In this document: positions 1-7,844 of the stretch, in pieces
Position numbering within the stretch: the first letter of the stretch is position 1
Layout of the letters: each line of letters begins with the position of its first letter
Assembly: GCA_022769125.1 (NCBI GenBank)
Contig: JALEKN010000011.1
Span: forward strand, 1 to 64,000
Reading direction: 5' to 3'
Length of the DNA stretch: 64,000 nt
Source: Agathobacter sp.
GTDB lineage: Bacteria > Bacillota > Clostridia > Lachnospirales > Lachnospiraceae
The notes under the pieces: generated by a model
The model's input: the letters and a program-made list of their open reading frames with translations, nothing else
The model's database searches: none
Told to the model about the DNA's origin: nothing
Program-made: the position numbers and the translations under genes

Positions 1-2
1 GA

Positions 3-485
3 GAGTACATCAAGAAGATGGACTTTGATATGTTCTATGAGAAGGCATTGCCATATATCAGGGAAGTCATCACAAAGGATTACGACCTTAAGAAGATTGC
101 AAAGATGGTACAGTCCCGTATCGAGATCTTCCCGGATATCAAGGAGCATATCGACTTCTTTGAGAAACTTCCGGAGTACGACACGGCAATGTACACCCAT
201 AAGAAGATGAAGACTACCGCAGAGTCCTCCCTGGAGGTTCTGACAGATGTTCTTCCGATTCTTGAGGCGCAGGATGATTACAGCAATGACGCACTTTACG
301 CGGCGTTGTGCGATTATGTGGCAAAGAAGGAAGTGAAAAACGGCTATGTAATGTGGCCGATCCGTACCGCTGTTTCCGGTAAGCAGATGACACCGGGCGG
401 TGCAACAGAATTGATGGAGGTACTTGGAAAAGAGGAGACCATCGCTCGAATTAAGAAAGGTATTGAGCTCTTGTCAAGAGCCTAA
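3..485 (+). CDS. gltX: Glutamate--tRNA ligase, C-terminal part (cut by window edge)
   Basis: The last 160 residues of a class I glutamyl-tRNA synthetase, which charges tRNA-Glu in the cytoplasm. The catalytic Rossmann half lies outside the window. What remains is the helical anticodon-binding region. It ends with the family pattern MWPIRTAVSGKQMTPGGA followed by ELMEVLGKEET, which matches the C-terminus of GltX rather than GlnS. The frame is open from base 3 and stops with TAA at 483-485. The next gene starts 4 bases later, so the two are probably cotranscribed. Identification rests on the C-terminal motif only, but I am fairly sure of it. Confidence 0.9.
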   Translation, partial: EYIKKMDFDMFYEKALPYIREVITKDYDLKKIAKMVQSRIEIFPDIKEHIDFFEKLPEYDTAMYTHKKMKTTAESSLEVLTDVLPILEAQDDYSNDALYAALCDYVAKKEVKNGYVMWPIRTAVSGKQMTPGGATELMEVLGKEETIARIKKGIELLSRA

Positions 486-489
486 TTGC

Positions 490-2328
490 ATGCAGTATAA
501 CAATTCTCAGATTCAGGCAATCAATCATTTCAAAGGCCCGTGCATGGTGCTCGCTTCGGCGGGCACCGGCAAAACGGCTGTAATTACCAGACGAACGCAA
601 AAATTGATAACAGATCACGGCGTCAACCCATCCAATATTCTTGTCATCACGTTTACCAAGGCTGCAGCAACAGAGATGAAGCAGCGCTTTATGCAGATGA
701 TGCAGGAGGAACATACGCGGGTGACCTTTGGGACATTCCACGCTGTCTTTTTCATGGTGCTAAAGGTGGCATACCATTTTGATGCTTCCAATATTATCCC
801 CGAGGAGCAGAGATATCAGCTTATGCGCCAGATCGTCGCCTCACATCATCTTGATTATCGAGATGAAAATGAGTTCATTGGTAATCTGCTCGGAGAGATA
901 TCCAAGGTCAAAAACAACCGGATCGCATTGGATAATTATTATTCCAGCCAATGTGGGGAAGCGGTATTCCGGCAGATTTACAAAGAGTATGACCGGTATA
1001 TGAAGCAAAATCGGAGACTTGATTTTGATGATATGCTTTTGTATACTTATGAGCTGTTTGACCAGCGGCCGGACATTTTACAGGCATGGCAGAACAAATA
1101 TCGGTATATATTAATCGATGAATTTCAGGATATCAACCAGCTGCAATTTGATATCATTCGTATGCTTGCACAGCCGCAGAATAACCTGTTTGTCGTCGGG
1201 GATGATGACCAATCCATCTACCGGTTTCGTGGTTCCAAGCCGGAAATCATGTTAAAGTTTCCACAGGAGTACCCGGGCTGCGCCAGGATTCTTCTGGACA
1301 CCAATTACCGCTGTGACCAGAATATCGTGGATGGGGCGATGAACCTGATCTGCCATAATAAGGAGCGCTTTGAGAAAAAAATCCATGCTGCGAAGGGCGC
1401 GCAGGAGCCAATTCGTTATCTTTCCTTTAAAAATCAGAAGGAACAGAATCTGTTTCTGATCAAATCCATAGAGGATGTGGTAAAGGAGGGAGGCAGCTTC
1501 TCAGAATTTGCGGTATTGTTCCGCACAAACACACAGCCGAGACTTTTGATCGAACAGCTTATGGAATATAACATTCCGGTCCGGATGAAGGATCAGATCC
1601 CGAATATCTATGAGCATTGGATTGCCCGTGATATATTAACTTACATACGAATTGCCGCCGGAAGCAGAAAAAGAGCAGATTTTTTACAAATAATGAACCG
1701 ACCGAAGCGGTATATTGGAAGAGATTCCTTATGTGAACCGGAAGTTGCCTTTGATGAGTGGATCAAGATGTACGATGAACAGCCATGGATTGCGGATAGA
1801 ATCGAACATCTGGAATATGATCTTAAAATGATAAAAACCATGAATCCATTTGCAGCAATTAATTATATACGCAGGGGAATTGGGTACGAAGAGTATCTTC
1901 GGGAGTATGCGCAGTACCGTAATATCAGTCCGGATGATCTGATCGATATATTGGATGAACTGCAGGAGAGTGCAAGAGGATATAAAAGCTACACGGAATG
2001 GATAGAACATATTACAACTTATACGCAGGAAATGAAAATACTTGCAGCGAAGCGGCAGCAGGCGAAAGATGCAGTAACACTTGCAACGTTCCACAGCTCG
2101 AAAGGCTTAGAGTTTGACCAGGTGTTTCTGATAGATGTTAATGAGGATGTCATTCCTTATAAGAAAGCAGTGCTGGATAAGGACATTGAGGAGGAACGTC
2201 GCCTTTTTTATGTTGGAATGACAAGGGCAAGAAAGCGGCTGTATGTCTGTTCGGTAGCATCAATGCGAGACGAGGATATGCAGGCTTCGCGTTTTGTGGA
2301 GGAGTCAAAGAGCGGCAGGAAAATTTAG
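490..2328 (+). CDS. UvrD/PcrA-like superfamily 1 DNA helicase
   Basis: A 612-residue ATP-dependent 3'-5' helicase of the UvrD/Rep/PcrA group, acting in DNA repair or replication restart. Seen: Walker A ASAGTGKT at residues 22-29, DEAD-like motif LIDEFQD near 207, GDDDQSIYRFRG near 237, FHSSKGLEF near 533 and YVGMTRARKRL near 574. At 612 residues it is shorter than true PcrA (about 730), so it may be a paralogue, as is common in Lachnospiraceae. ATG 490 is chosen because the family N-terminus NNSQIQAI follows at once. The frame is also open upstream to TTG 424 inside gltX. No strong ribosome site precedes 490, so translation may be coupled to gltX. Confidence 0.88.
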   Translation: MQYNNSQIQAINHFKGPCMVLASAGTGKTAVITRRTQKLITDHGVNPSNILVITFTKAAATEMKQRFMQMMQEEHTRVTFGTFHAVFFMVLKVAYHFDASNIIPEEQRYQLMRQIVASHHLDYRDENEFIGNLLGEISKVKNNRIALDNYYSSQCGEAVFRQIYKEYDRYMKQNRRLDFDDMLLYTYELFDQRPDILQAWQNKYRYILIDEFQDINQLQFDIIRMLAQPQNNLFVVGDDDQSIYRFRGSKPEIMLKFPQEYPGCARILLDTNYRCDQNIVDGAMNLICHNKERFEKKIHAAKGAQEPIRYLSFKNQKEQNLFLIKSIEDVVKEGGSFSEFAVLFRTNTQPRLLIEQLMEYNIPVRMKDQIPNIYEHWIARDILTYIRIAAGSRKRADFLQIMNRPKRYIGRDSLCEPEVAFDEWIKMYDEQPWIADRIEHLEYDLKMIKTMNPFAAINYIRRGIGYEEYLREYAQYRNISPDDLIDILDELQESARGYKSYTEWIEHITTYTQEMKILAAKRQQAKDAVTLATFHSSKGLEFDQVFLIDVNEDVIPYKKAVLDKDIEEERRLFYVGMTRARKRLYVCSVASMRDEDMQASRFVEESKSGRKI

Positions 2329-2364
2329 TCACAGGTGTGCAATGCTGTCAGATTTCTGTAAACA

Positions 2365-2394
2365 AAAAGGATGTGCATTTGGCACATCCTTTTG
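2365..2394. terminator. Bidirectional terminator between helicase and DUF1292 gene
   Basis: A perfect 12-bp inverted repeat, AAAAGGATGTGC (2365-2376) and GCACATCCTTTT (2382-2393), with a 5-nt loop. It carries a T tract on either strand. It lies between two convergent genes and can serve both. Confidence 0.85.
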
Positions 2395-2439
2395 CTTTGA
2401 CACAACTGTGTACGCAGGAGCTTTGAAAAGGCTCTTTGA

Positions 2440-2763
2440 TCAGTCATCCATGCTGTCGAACAGGTCATCGTCAAGCAACTCATCAAAACGATCGGCTACA
2501 GCTTCATATTCTTCGGTGTCCTCGATAAACTCCACGGAAGGAAGTCCTTCTTCATCCTCAAAATAGCGGTAGATATAGACATCGCCGTTGGCATTGTCGT
2601 TACCATTCTTATCGAGTGGCATCAGTGCAATGTAATCCTGCTTGTCCATATCAAAAATTGTTAAGATACGGCATTCCACCTCGCCGTCATCCAGATCTAA
2701 AGTGACACGGATGTCATCCATTTCGTCTTCGGTAACCGGTGTGGCTTTTTCATTCTTATTCAT
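2440..2763 (-). CDS. DUF1292 family protein
   Basis: A 107-residue, very acidic soluble protein of the DUF1292 family, which is common in Firmicutes and has no established biochemical role. The core, with patterns such as CRILTIFDMDKQDYIALMPL and VYIYRYFED, is the usual DUF1292 beta-rich region. A long Asp/Glu-rich tail follows. The start at 2763 is chosen because GAGGAGAG lies just upstream on the minus strand; the longer frame to 2829 adds non-family residues. It is transcribed alone, with a promoter at 2828-2856 and a terminator at 2365-2394. In many Clostridia a DUF1292 gene sits near ruvX and an Fur-type gene, but not here. Confidence 0.82.
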   Translation of the reverse strand: MNKNEKATPVTEDEMDDIRVTLDLDDGEVECRILTIFDMDKQDYIALMPLDKNGNDNANGDVYIYRYFEDEEGLPSVEFIEDTEEYEAVADRFDELLDDDLFDSMDD

Positions 2764-2790
2764 AGGCTCTCCTCTGTCAGGTAGTAGATT

Positions 2791-2814
2791 GCCGATATCC
2801 GTTTGAATATCGGC
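2791..2814 (-). repeat. Palindrome in the 5' leader of the DUF1292 gene
   Basis: GCCGATAT (2791-2798) and ATATCGGC (2807-2814) form a perfect 8-bp inverted repeat with an 8-nt loop. It lies between the minus-strand promoter (2828-2856) and the start codon at 2763. It could be an RNA hairpin or an operator; the sequence does not decide. Confidence 0.5.
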
Positions 2815-2827
2815 TGATATGCATATC

Positions 2828-2856
2828 ATTATAAAAACATCCTTTCATAAAGTCAA
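2828..2856 (-). promoter_or_regulatory. Sigma-A type promoter for the DUF1292 gene
   Basis: On the minus strand, TTGACT (plus coordinates 2851-2856) is followed by exactly 17 bp and TATAAT (2828-2833). This is a near-consensus vegetative promoter reading towards the gene that starts at 2763. Confidence 0.75.
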
Positions 2857-2870
2857 ATGCATTTACGGTA

Positions 2871-2899
2871 TATACAAAAAACAGAAAAAAAGATATAAT
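2871..2899 (+). promoter_or_regulatory. Probable promoter for the GH13-like gene
   Basis: TATACA (2871-2876), a 17-bp spacer and a perfect TATAAT (2894-2899). Transcription would start near 2906 and leave a leader of about 90 nt before the start codon at 2998. It is divergent from the DUF1292 promoter. Confidence 0.6.
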
Positions 2900-2997
2900 A
2901 CATATAGGTGTGCCTGTGGATTCGAGCCCCGATGATTGGACGGAGCACTGCGGGAACGGTAGAAAGAGGCATCGATTGGTTGCAGGCTGGAGGAAGA

Positions 2998-4869
2998 ATG
3001 AAATATACAGTAAAAGAAGGCAATTACAGAGATATGGGAGCGACCGTATTGGGCAAAACATCGGTTGTTTTTACATTTTGTGGAGAGAAAGAAGACATCT
3101 GTTATGTTGTTTTGGTGGATCGGGGCACGAAAGAGTCCGTAAAGATCCCGGTTCCTGATGAATACTGCATGGGTTCATTGCGTTCGATTACTGTCGAGAT
3201 AAGTGGACCGGAACAGTATCTGTATGAATATGAAATCAATGGAAAATCCTTCCTCGATCCTTATGCGAGGGCAATTGTCGGACGCGAAATATGGAATGAC
3301 GGAAAACGGGCAGATTGTGATTATAAAGTCTACGGTGCGATCGTGGCAGAAGTAAGCGGTATGAATAAGGACGATTACTGCCCTGAGATACCAAGATCTA
3401 AGATGGTTATGTATAAGTTACATGTTCGGGGCTTTTCTATGGATGGCGGTTCTTCCAGAAGACTAGCGGGTACATTTGGGGCTGTCGAAGAGAGGCTGGA
3501 TTATCTGAAAGATCTCGGCGTGACGACGGTGGAACTCATGCCAATCTATGAGTTTGAGGAAATGCCGGTTCCAAAGCCAAAGGAGATGCCGGAGTATCTT
3601 ACCTGGGAGAAAAAGGAGAGTGACCTTATAAAGCCGGAGCAGGATGAATTGCCGGAAAATGCAAAAATCAATTTCTGGGGATATGAACCGGGCAATTATT
3701 TCGCGGTAAAAGCATCTTATGCAAAGCAGCCGCAAAAAGCTGCACAGGAGTTTAAGCATCTGGTTGAGGCTATGCACAGCCGTGGAATGGAATGTGTGAT
3801 GGAAATGTATTTTCCGCAGACGGAGAACCACAATCTGATTCTGGATGCTTTAAGATACTGGGTCAGAAGATTCCGTGTCGATGGATTTCATCTGTTGGGA
3901 GGCAATCTTCCGATGACTGCGATCATGCAGGATACACTGCTTAGCAGAACGAAGATCTTTTACATGGATTTTGATGCGACCGTTATCGACCCGGAAAAGA
4001 AATATAAAAACCTGTACGTGTACAAGGAAGAATATCAGTATCCGGCGCGCAAGATCTTAAACCATATCAATGCGGATATGACAGAGTTTATAAACCAGCA
4101 GAAGAAGCAGGGACAACAGCTTGGATATATTAATTATATCAGCAGCAATAATGGTTTCACGCTGGCAGATGTATTTATGTACAATGACAGGCATAATGAG
4201 GATAATGGTGAGAATAATGCAGATGGGGATGCCTGGAATTTCAGTAATAATTATGGAGTGGAGGGACCTACGCGGCGGAGATATGTAAGCCAGATACGTC
4301 AGAAACAGTGGAGAAATGCCATCCTGATGCTTTTTCTGGCTCAGGGAGTTCCTCTTGTGTGGAGTGGAGATGAGATCCAGAACTCACAAAAAGGAAACAA
4401 TAATGCATACTGTCAGGACAATCCTATCGGCTGGGTAAATTGGAAGAAAGAAAAGCTGCATCAAAAGGACGTAGAGTTCGTAAAAGCAGTATGTACATTC
4501 CGGAAAGAACATACTGTTTTGTCACAGGATGCTCCGTTTCATTTTTCAGATTACAAAACACTCGGATTCCCGGATGTCTCTTATCATGGGGAAAATGCCT
4601 GGATCTGCGGATTTGATCTTGGCAAGATGAATCTTGGAATGATGTATTGCGGCGCATATGCCAAGGAAGAAGAGGATGTATATATCGCATATAATTTCTA
4701 TTCGGCTGTCTCGTCTCTTGCGTTGCCCAAACTTGATAAGAAGAAAAAGTGGTATCTGGTAATCGATAGTGCAAATGACAGTAATCCGGTATGCGGGGCT
4801 ACACTTGCAAAGAATCAACAGATGGTTGCATTGCAGCCACAATCAATATGCGTTTTGGTAGGAAAATAA
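2998..4869 (+). CDS. GH13 (glycogen-debranching-like) protein lacking catalytic residues
   Basis: A 623-residue protein with GlgX/pullulanase-like architecture: an N-terminal beta-sandwich (about 1-130), a TIM barrel, and a C-terminal beta domain. The frame of the fold is clear from YKLHVRGFSMD, NFWGYEPGNYFAV, GFTLADVFMYNDRHN and VPLVWSGDE. The active site is not conserved. Region II, normally VDGFRFD, is VDGFHLL, so the nucleophile Asp is Leu300. Region IV, normally HDGFTL, is N384-N385-GFTL. Region I, normally DVVYNH, reads EMYFP. Ribosome site GGAGGAAG precedes ATG 2998. I infer a pseudoenzyme, perhaps a glycan-binding or regulatory protein of glycogen metabolism. It is followed after 3 bp by the DUF5662 gene. 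Confidence 0.85.
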   Translation: MKYTVKEGNYRDMGATVLGKTSVVFTFCGEKEDICYVVLVDRGTKESVKIPVPDEYCMGSLRSITVEISGPEQYLYEYEINGKSFLDPYARAIVGREIWNDGKRADCDYKVYGAIVAEVSGMNKDDYCPEIPRSKMVMYKLHVRGFSMDGGSSRRLAGTFGAVEERLDYLKDLGVTTVELMPIYEFEEMPVPKPKEMPEYLTWEKKESDLIKPEQDELPENAKINFWGYEPGNYFAVKASYAKQPQKAAQEFKHLVEAMHSRGMECVMEMYFPQTENHNLILDALRYWVRRFRVDGFHLLGGNLPMTAIMQDTLLSRTKIFYMDFDATVIDPEKKYKNLYVYKEEYQYPARKILNHINADMTEFINQQKKQGQQLGYINYISSNNGFTLADVFMYNDRHNEDNGENNADGDAWNFSNNYGVEGPTRRRYVSQIRQKQWRNAILMLFLAQGVPLVWSGDEIQNSQKGNNNAYCQDNPIGWVNWKKEKLHQKDVEFVKAVCTFRKEHTVLSQDAPFHFSDYKTLGFPDVSYHGENAWICGFDLGKMNLGMMYCGAYAKEEEDVYIAYNFYSAVSSLALPKLDKKKKWYLVIDSANDSNPVCGATLAKNQQMVALQPQSICVLVGK

Positions 4870-4872
4870 TTT

Positions 4873-5469
4873 ATGAAAGCTTGGAAACATTTTTGTACAA
4901 TTACAAAACATAAGAATCTTGTGTTAGCAGGGTGTTTTAAGGTCGGACTGTATAAGCAGGGGCTGCTTCACGATCTGTCAAAGTACGGGCCGACGGAGTT
5001 TCTTGTCGGGGCCAAGTATTACAGAGGGTATATGAGCCCTAATAATGTGGAACGTGCCGAGACGGGCGTGTCTACTGCATGGCTGCACCATAAGGGCAGG
5101 AACAAACATCATCTGGAATATTGGGTGGATTATGCAGCGGCAGACGGAAAGGATGCGGAATCGCATAAGGGTATGTGTGGCATGAAGATGCCAATCCGCT
5201 ATGTAGCAGAGATGTTTATCGATCGCCTGAGTGCATCAAAAAACTATAAAGGCGATCAGTATAATGACAACTGCCCGCTGGAGTATTACGAGAGAGGAAA
5301 AGGAGCTTACCTGATTCACCCGGATACAGAGGCATTACTTGTCTATCTGCTTACAATGCTTGCAAAGAGAGGGGAGAAGGAAACATTTTCATTCATCAAA
5401 TACGAACTCTTAAAAGGCAAGATCCCATACGAAAAAGAGGAATTGGACAAACGAAGAGCTGCTCTTTAG
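4873..5469 (+). CDS. DUF5662 family protein
   Basis: A 198-residue soluble protein of the DUF5662 family, function unknown. It is rich in conserved His and Asp: LLHDLSKYGPTEF near 34-46, and HHKGRNKHHLEYW near 73-85. These resemble the metal-binding clusters of HD-type hydrolases, so a metal-dependent phosphohydrolase is possible but unproven. It starts 3 bp after the GH13-like gene and probably shares its transcript. A terminator follows at 5476-5503. Confidence 0.8.
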   Translation: MKAWKHFCTITKHKNLVLAGCFKVGLYKQGLLHDLSKYGPTEFLVGAKYYRGYMSPNNVERAETGVSTAWLHHKGRNKHHLEYWVDYAAADGKDAESHKGMCGMKMPIRYVAEMFIDRLSASKNYKGDQYNDNCPLEYYERGKGAYLIHPDTEALLVYLLTMLAKRGEKETFSFIKYELLKGKIPYEKEELDKRRAAL

Positions 5470-5475
5470 AATAGT

Positions 5476-5503
5476 AAGAGATGCGGGGGCGCCTCTCTTT
5501 TTT
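5476..5503 (+). terminator. Terminator after DUF5662 gene
   Basis: AAGAGA (5476-5481) pairs with TCTCTT (5494-5499), and inside it GCG pairs with CGC around a GGGG loop with one mismatch. A run of six T residues follows. Confidence 0.65.
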
Positions 5504-5595
5504 CTTTTGCTTTAGATGTCCTATTTTGCTGGGAAAAGCACTTAATCTGCCAAAGTTTCATAGAATATAGAAAGCGGCAGGGTCGGTGCATCCAT

Positions 5596-6216
5596 ATGAT
5601 ATTTCAAACGCCATTATCTCCGGAAGAAGAGAGAGAATGCCTGATTAAGATGAAAAATGGGGACCAGATGGCTAAAGATGAACTGATATTGCATAATATG
5701 CGTCTGGTTGCCCATGTGGCAAAACGGTATGGCACTTCGGAGGAGGAGATGGATGATCTGTTGTCAATTGGAACAGTCGGTCTGATTAAGGCTGTCAATA
5801 CATTTAAGGCAGATTTTGGCAGTCGTTTTGCTACCTATGCAATACGCTGCATTGACAATGAAATGTTGATGCATTTTCGGGGAAAAAGAAAGACGCGCGG
5901 AGAAGTTTCTTTGTTTGAACCAATCGGAACGGACAAAGAGGGAAATCAGATCCATTTGTTCGATATTTTGGAAACCGCAGATGAAGATGTGGCAGTTGAA
6001 CTAGAAAAGAAAAATCAGATAGAGCAGCTTATGAGCCATATGAAAACTTTGCTAAACGAACGGGAGTACCTGATTATCACAAAACGCTATGGTCTGTTGG
6101 GGGAGGAAGAAAAGACGCAGCGGGAGATAGCACATGAAATTGGAATCTCGAGATCTTACGTGTCACGGATCGAAAAACATGCGCTCGAAAAATTAAAAAA
6201 ATTTTTGATGAAATAG
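5596..6216 (+). CDS. sigK: RNA polymerase sigma factor of the SigK/SigE sporulation type
   Basis: A 206-residue sigma-70 family factor. Seen: region 2 with LRLVAH-like NMRLVAHVAKRYG and DDLLSIGTVGLIKAVNTF, then RFATYAIRCIDNEMLM, a SigK-like stretch EPIGTDKEGNQIHLFDIL, and a region 4 helix-turn-helix REIAHEIGISRSYVSRIEK. The match is best to SigK, the late mother-cell sporulation factor. The gene is whole; there is no skin-type interruption. No obvious membrane pro-sequence is visible at the N-terminus (IFQTPLSPEEERE), so processing is uncertain. Ribosome site AGGGTCGG is weak. It has its own terminator at 6222-6262. Confidence 0.85.
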   Translation: MIFQTPLSPEEERECLIKMKNGDQMAKDELILHNMRLVAHVAKRYGTSEEEMDDLLSIGTVGLIKAVNTFKADFGSRFATYAIRCIDNEMLMHFRGKRKTRGEVSLFEPIGTDKEGNQIHLFDILETADEDVAVELEKKNQIEQLMSHMKTLLNEREYLIITKRYGLLGEEEKTQREIAHEIGISRSYVSRIEKHALEKLKKFLMK

Positions 6217-6221
6217 ACTAG

Positions 6222-6262
6222 AAAAAGATGAATTTTATGGTAAAATAAATTCATCTTTTTTA
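6222..6262 (+). terminator. Terminator after sigK-like gene
   Basis: AAAAAGATGAATTT (from 6222) pairs with AAATTCATCTTTTT (6247-6260) and ends in a T run. This is a strong A/T-rich intrinsic terminator directly after the stop codon at 6216. Confidence 0.8.
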
Positions 6263-6311
6263 TCTTTGCATATTTCTATGCATTTTCCCAGAAAATCGGA
6301 ACAGGAGTATT

Positions 6312-7844
6312 ATGTACAGTAAAATAAGAACAGCTTTACTCAGCGGAATCAGTGGGATTGAGGTCTGGGTGGAGGCTGATGTAAGTCAGGGACTTCCTAT
6401 GTTCGAAATGGTCGGAAATCTTGGACCAGAGGTGAAGGAAGCGCGTGAGCGCGTAAAAACAGCATTGCACAATTGCGGCATCCTTTTGCCACCGAAACGG
6501 ATCACAGTAAATCTGTCGCCCGGTAATATGCGCAAGAGTGGAACCGGATTTGACCTTGCAATTGCAGTGGCGCTGCTTGCTGCACTTGGCTTTGTCGAGG
6601 AGGAAGCCTGCAAGGGGATACTCTTTATCGGCGAATTGAATTTAAATGGGAGTCTGCTCCCGGTAAATGGAATTCTTCCGATTGTGTGCGATGCGAAGGA
6701 ACAGGGAATTCAACGTGTAGCAGTTCCGGCCGGCTGCTATAAAGAAGCTATGCTTGTGCATGGAGTTGAAGTGTTTGCGTTCTCCAATATCAAAGAGGTG
6801 ATTTCTTTTCTAAAAGGGGAAATGAAATATAAGAATCCTACATATTATATAGAAGAAAAACGGACAAGTGAGCACCGCAAAGATTTCTCAGAGGTAAATG
6901 GACAAAAGTTGCTCAGAAGGGCGGCGGAGGTCGCAGCTGCCGGAATGCACAATATGCTGATGATAGGCCCGCCGGGAGCCGGAAAAACCATGATTTCAGA
7001 GCGTATGGCAACGATTCTGCCGCCACTTGGCGAGTATGAGATGCTTGAGGTGTCAAAAGTGTACAGCGTTTGCGGAAAGCTGGCTAAAACCCAGGAACTG
7101 ATAAGAGAGCGTCCGTTCCGGAACCCACACCATACAGTTACCGGAATTGGTTTGTCCGGAGGCGGAGCAAACCCAATGCCGGGAGAAATTTCGCTGGCTC
7201 ACACCGGTGTGCTGTTTTTGGACGAATTTCCGGAATTTCAAAAGCAGGCAATCGAGGTGCTCCGACAGCCGATGGAAGATCATGCAATCTCTCTTGTACG
7301 CGGAAACCACTCTGTGGTGTATCCGGCAGGTTTTCTGCTGCTTGCGGCGATGAATCCTTGCAACTGTGGGTATTATCCGGATATGCAAAAATGCCGGTGT
7401 ACAGCATCCGGGAGGAACCGTTATTATCAGAAGATATCAAGACCGATCCTGGACCGGATTGACATTTGTGTGGAAGCAGCTCCACTTAGTTATGAGGAAC
7501 TTGTAGCTACGAAGAAAAATGAATCTTCCGAGACAATCAGATCCCGTGTGGTTGCATGTCAACAGATACAAAGAAGGCGTTATGAGGGCGAAGCATTTAT
7601 ACATAACAGCCGGATTCCGGCTTCGAAGATTAAATTGTATTGTGGGCTGGGGCAACAGGAAGAGGCATTTATGGAGAAAATATTTGAAAAAGAGCAGCTT
7701 ACAGGAAGAAGTTTTCACAAAATCCTGCGGGTGGCACGCACAATCGCAGATCTTGAGGAACAGGATAATATTCAGCTGCGCCATCTGAAGGAAGCGGTAT
7801 GTTACCGGAGCATCAGTGAACGATATTGGGGAGGGGCAGAATGA
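6312..7844 (+). CDS. comM: ComM/YifB family Mg-chelatase-like AAA+ protein
   Basis: A 510-residue AAA+ ATPase. In other bacteria ComM is a hexameric helicase promoting branch migration during natural transformation. Seen: the N-terminal ChlI-like domain (MVGNLGPEVKEARERVK, LSPGNMRKSGTGFDL), Walker A GPPGAGKT near residue 220, Walker B VLFLDEFPEF near 300, the sensor region AAMNPCNCGYYP, and the C-terminal Mg-chelatase domain. Length is typical. It overlaps dprA by 4 bp (ATGA), so the two are translationally coupled. Both act on incoming single-stranded DNA, so the pair suggests a retained, perhaps recombinational, DNA-uptake function. Start ATG 6312 has ribosome site ACAGGAG. Confidence 0.93.
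   Translation: MYSKIRTALLSGISGIEVWVEADVSQGLPMFEMVGNLGPEVKEARERVKTALHNCGILLPPKRITVNLSPGNMRKSGTGFDLAIAVALLAALGFVEEEACKGILFIGELNLNGSLLPVNGILPIVCDAKEQGIQRVAVPAGCYKEAMLVHGVEVFAFSNIKEVISFLKGEMKYKNPTYYIEEKRTSEHRKDFSEVNGQKLLRRAAEVAAAGMHNMLMIGPPGAGKTMISERMATILPPLGEYEMLEVSKVYSVCGKLAKTQELIRERPFRNPHHTVTGIGLSGGGANPMPGEISLAHTGVLFLDEFPEFQKQAIEVLRQPMEDHAISLVRGNHSVVYPAGFLLLAAMNPCNCGYYPDMQKCRCTASGRNRYYQKISRPILDRIDICVEAAPLSYEELVATKKNESSETIRSRVVACQQIQRRRYEGEAFIHNSRIPASKIKLYCGLGQQEEAFMEKIFEKEQLTGRSFHKILRVARTIADLEEQDNIQLRHLKEAVCYRSISERYWGGAE

Noticed and set aside
2920-2950. A TTCGAGCCCC sequence like a tRNA T-arm before the GH13-like gene
   Set aside because: No acceptor, D-arm or anticodon arm can be built around it, and the flanks do not pair.
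6282-6296. ATTTTC and GAAAAT dyad upstream of comM, like a CodY box
   Set aside because: The half-sites are 3 bp apart instead of 1, and a direct alignment to the consensus gives only 9 of 15 matches.
5470-6311. Skin-like element in sigK
   Set aside because: The reading frame is continuous over all sigma regions, and no recombinase gene is near.
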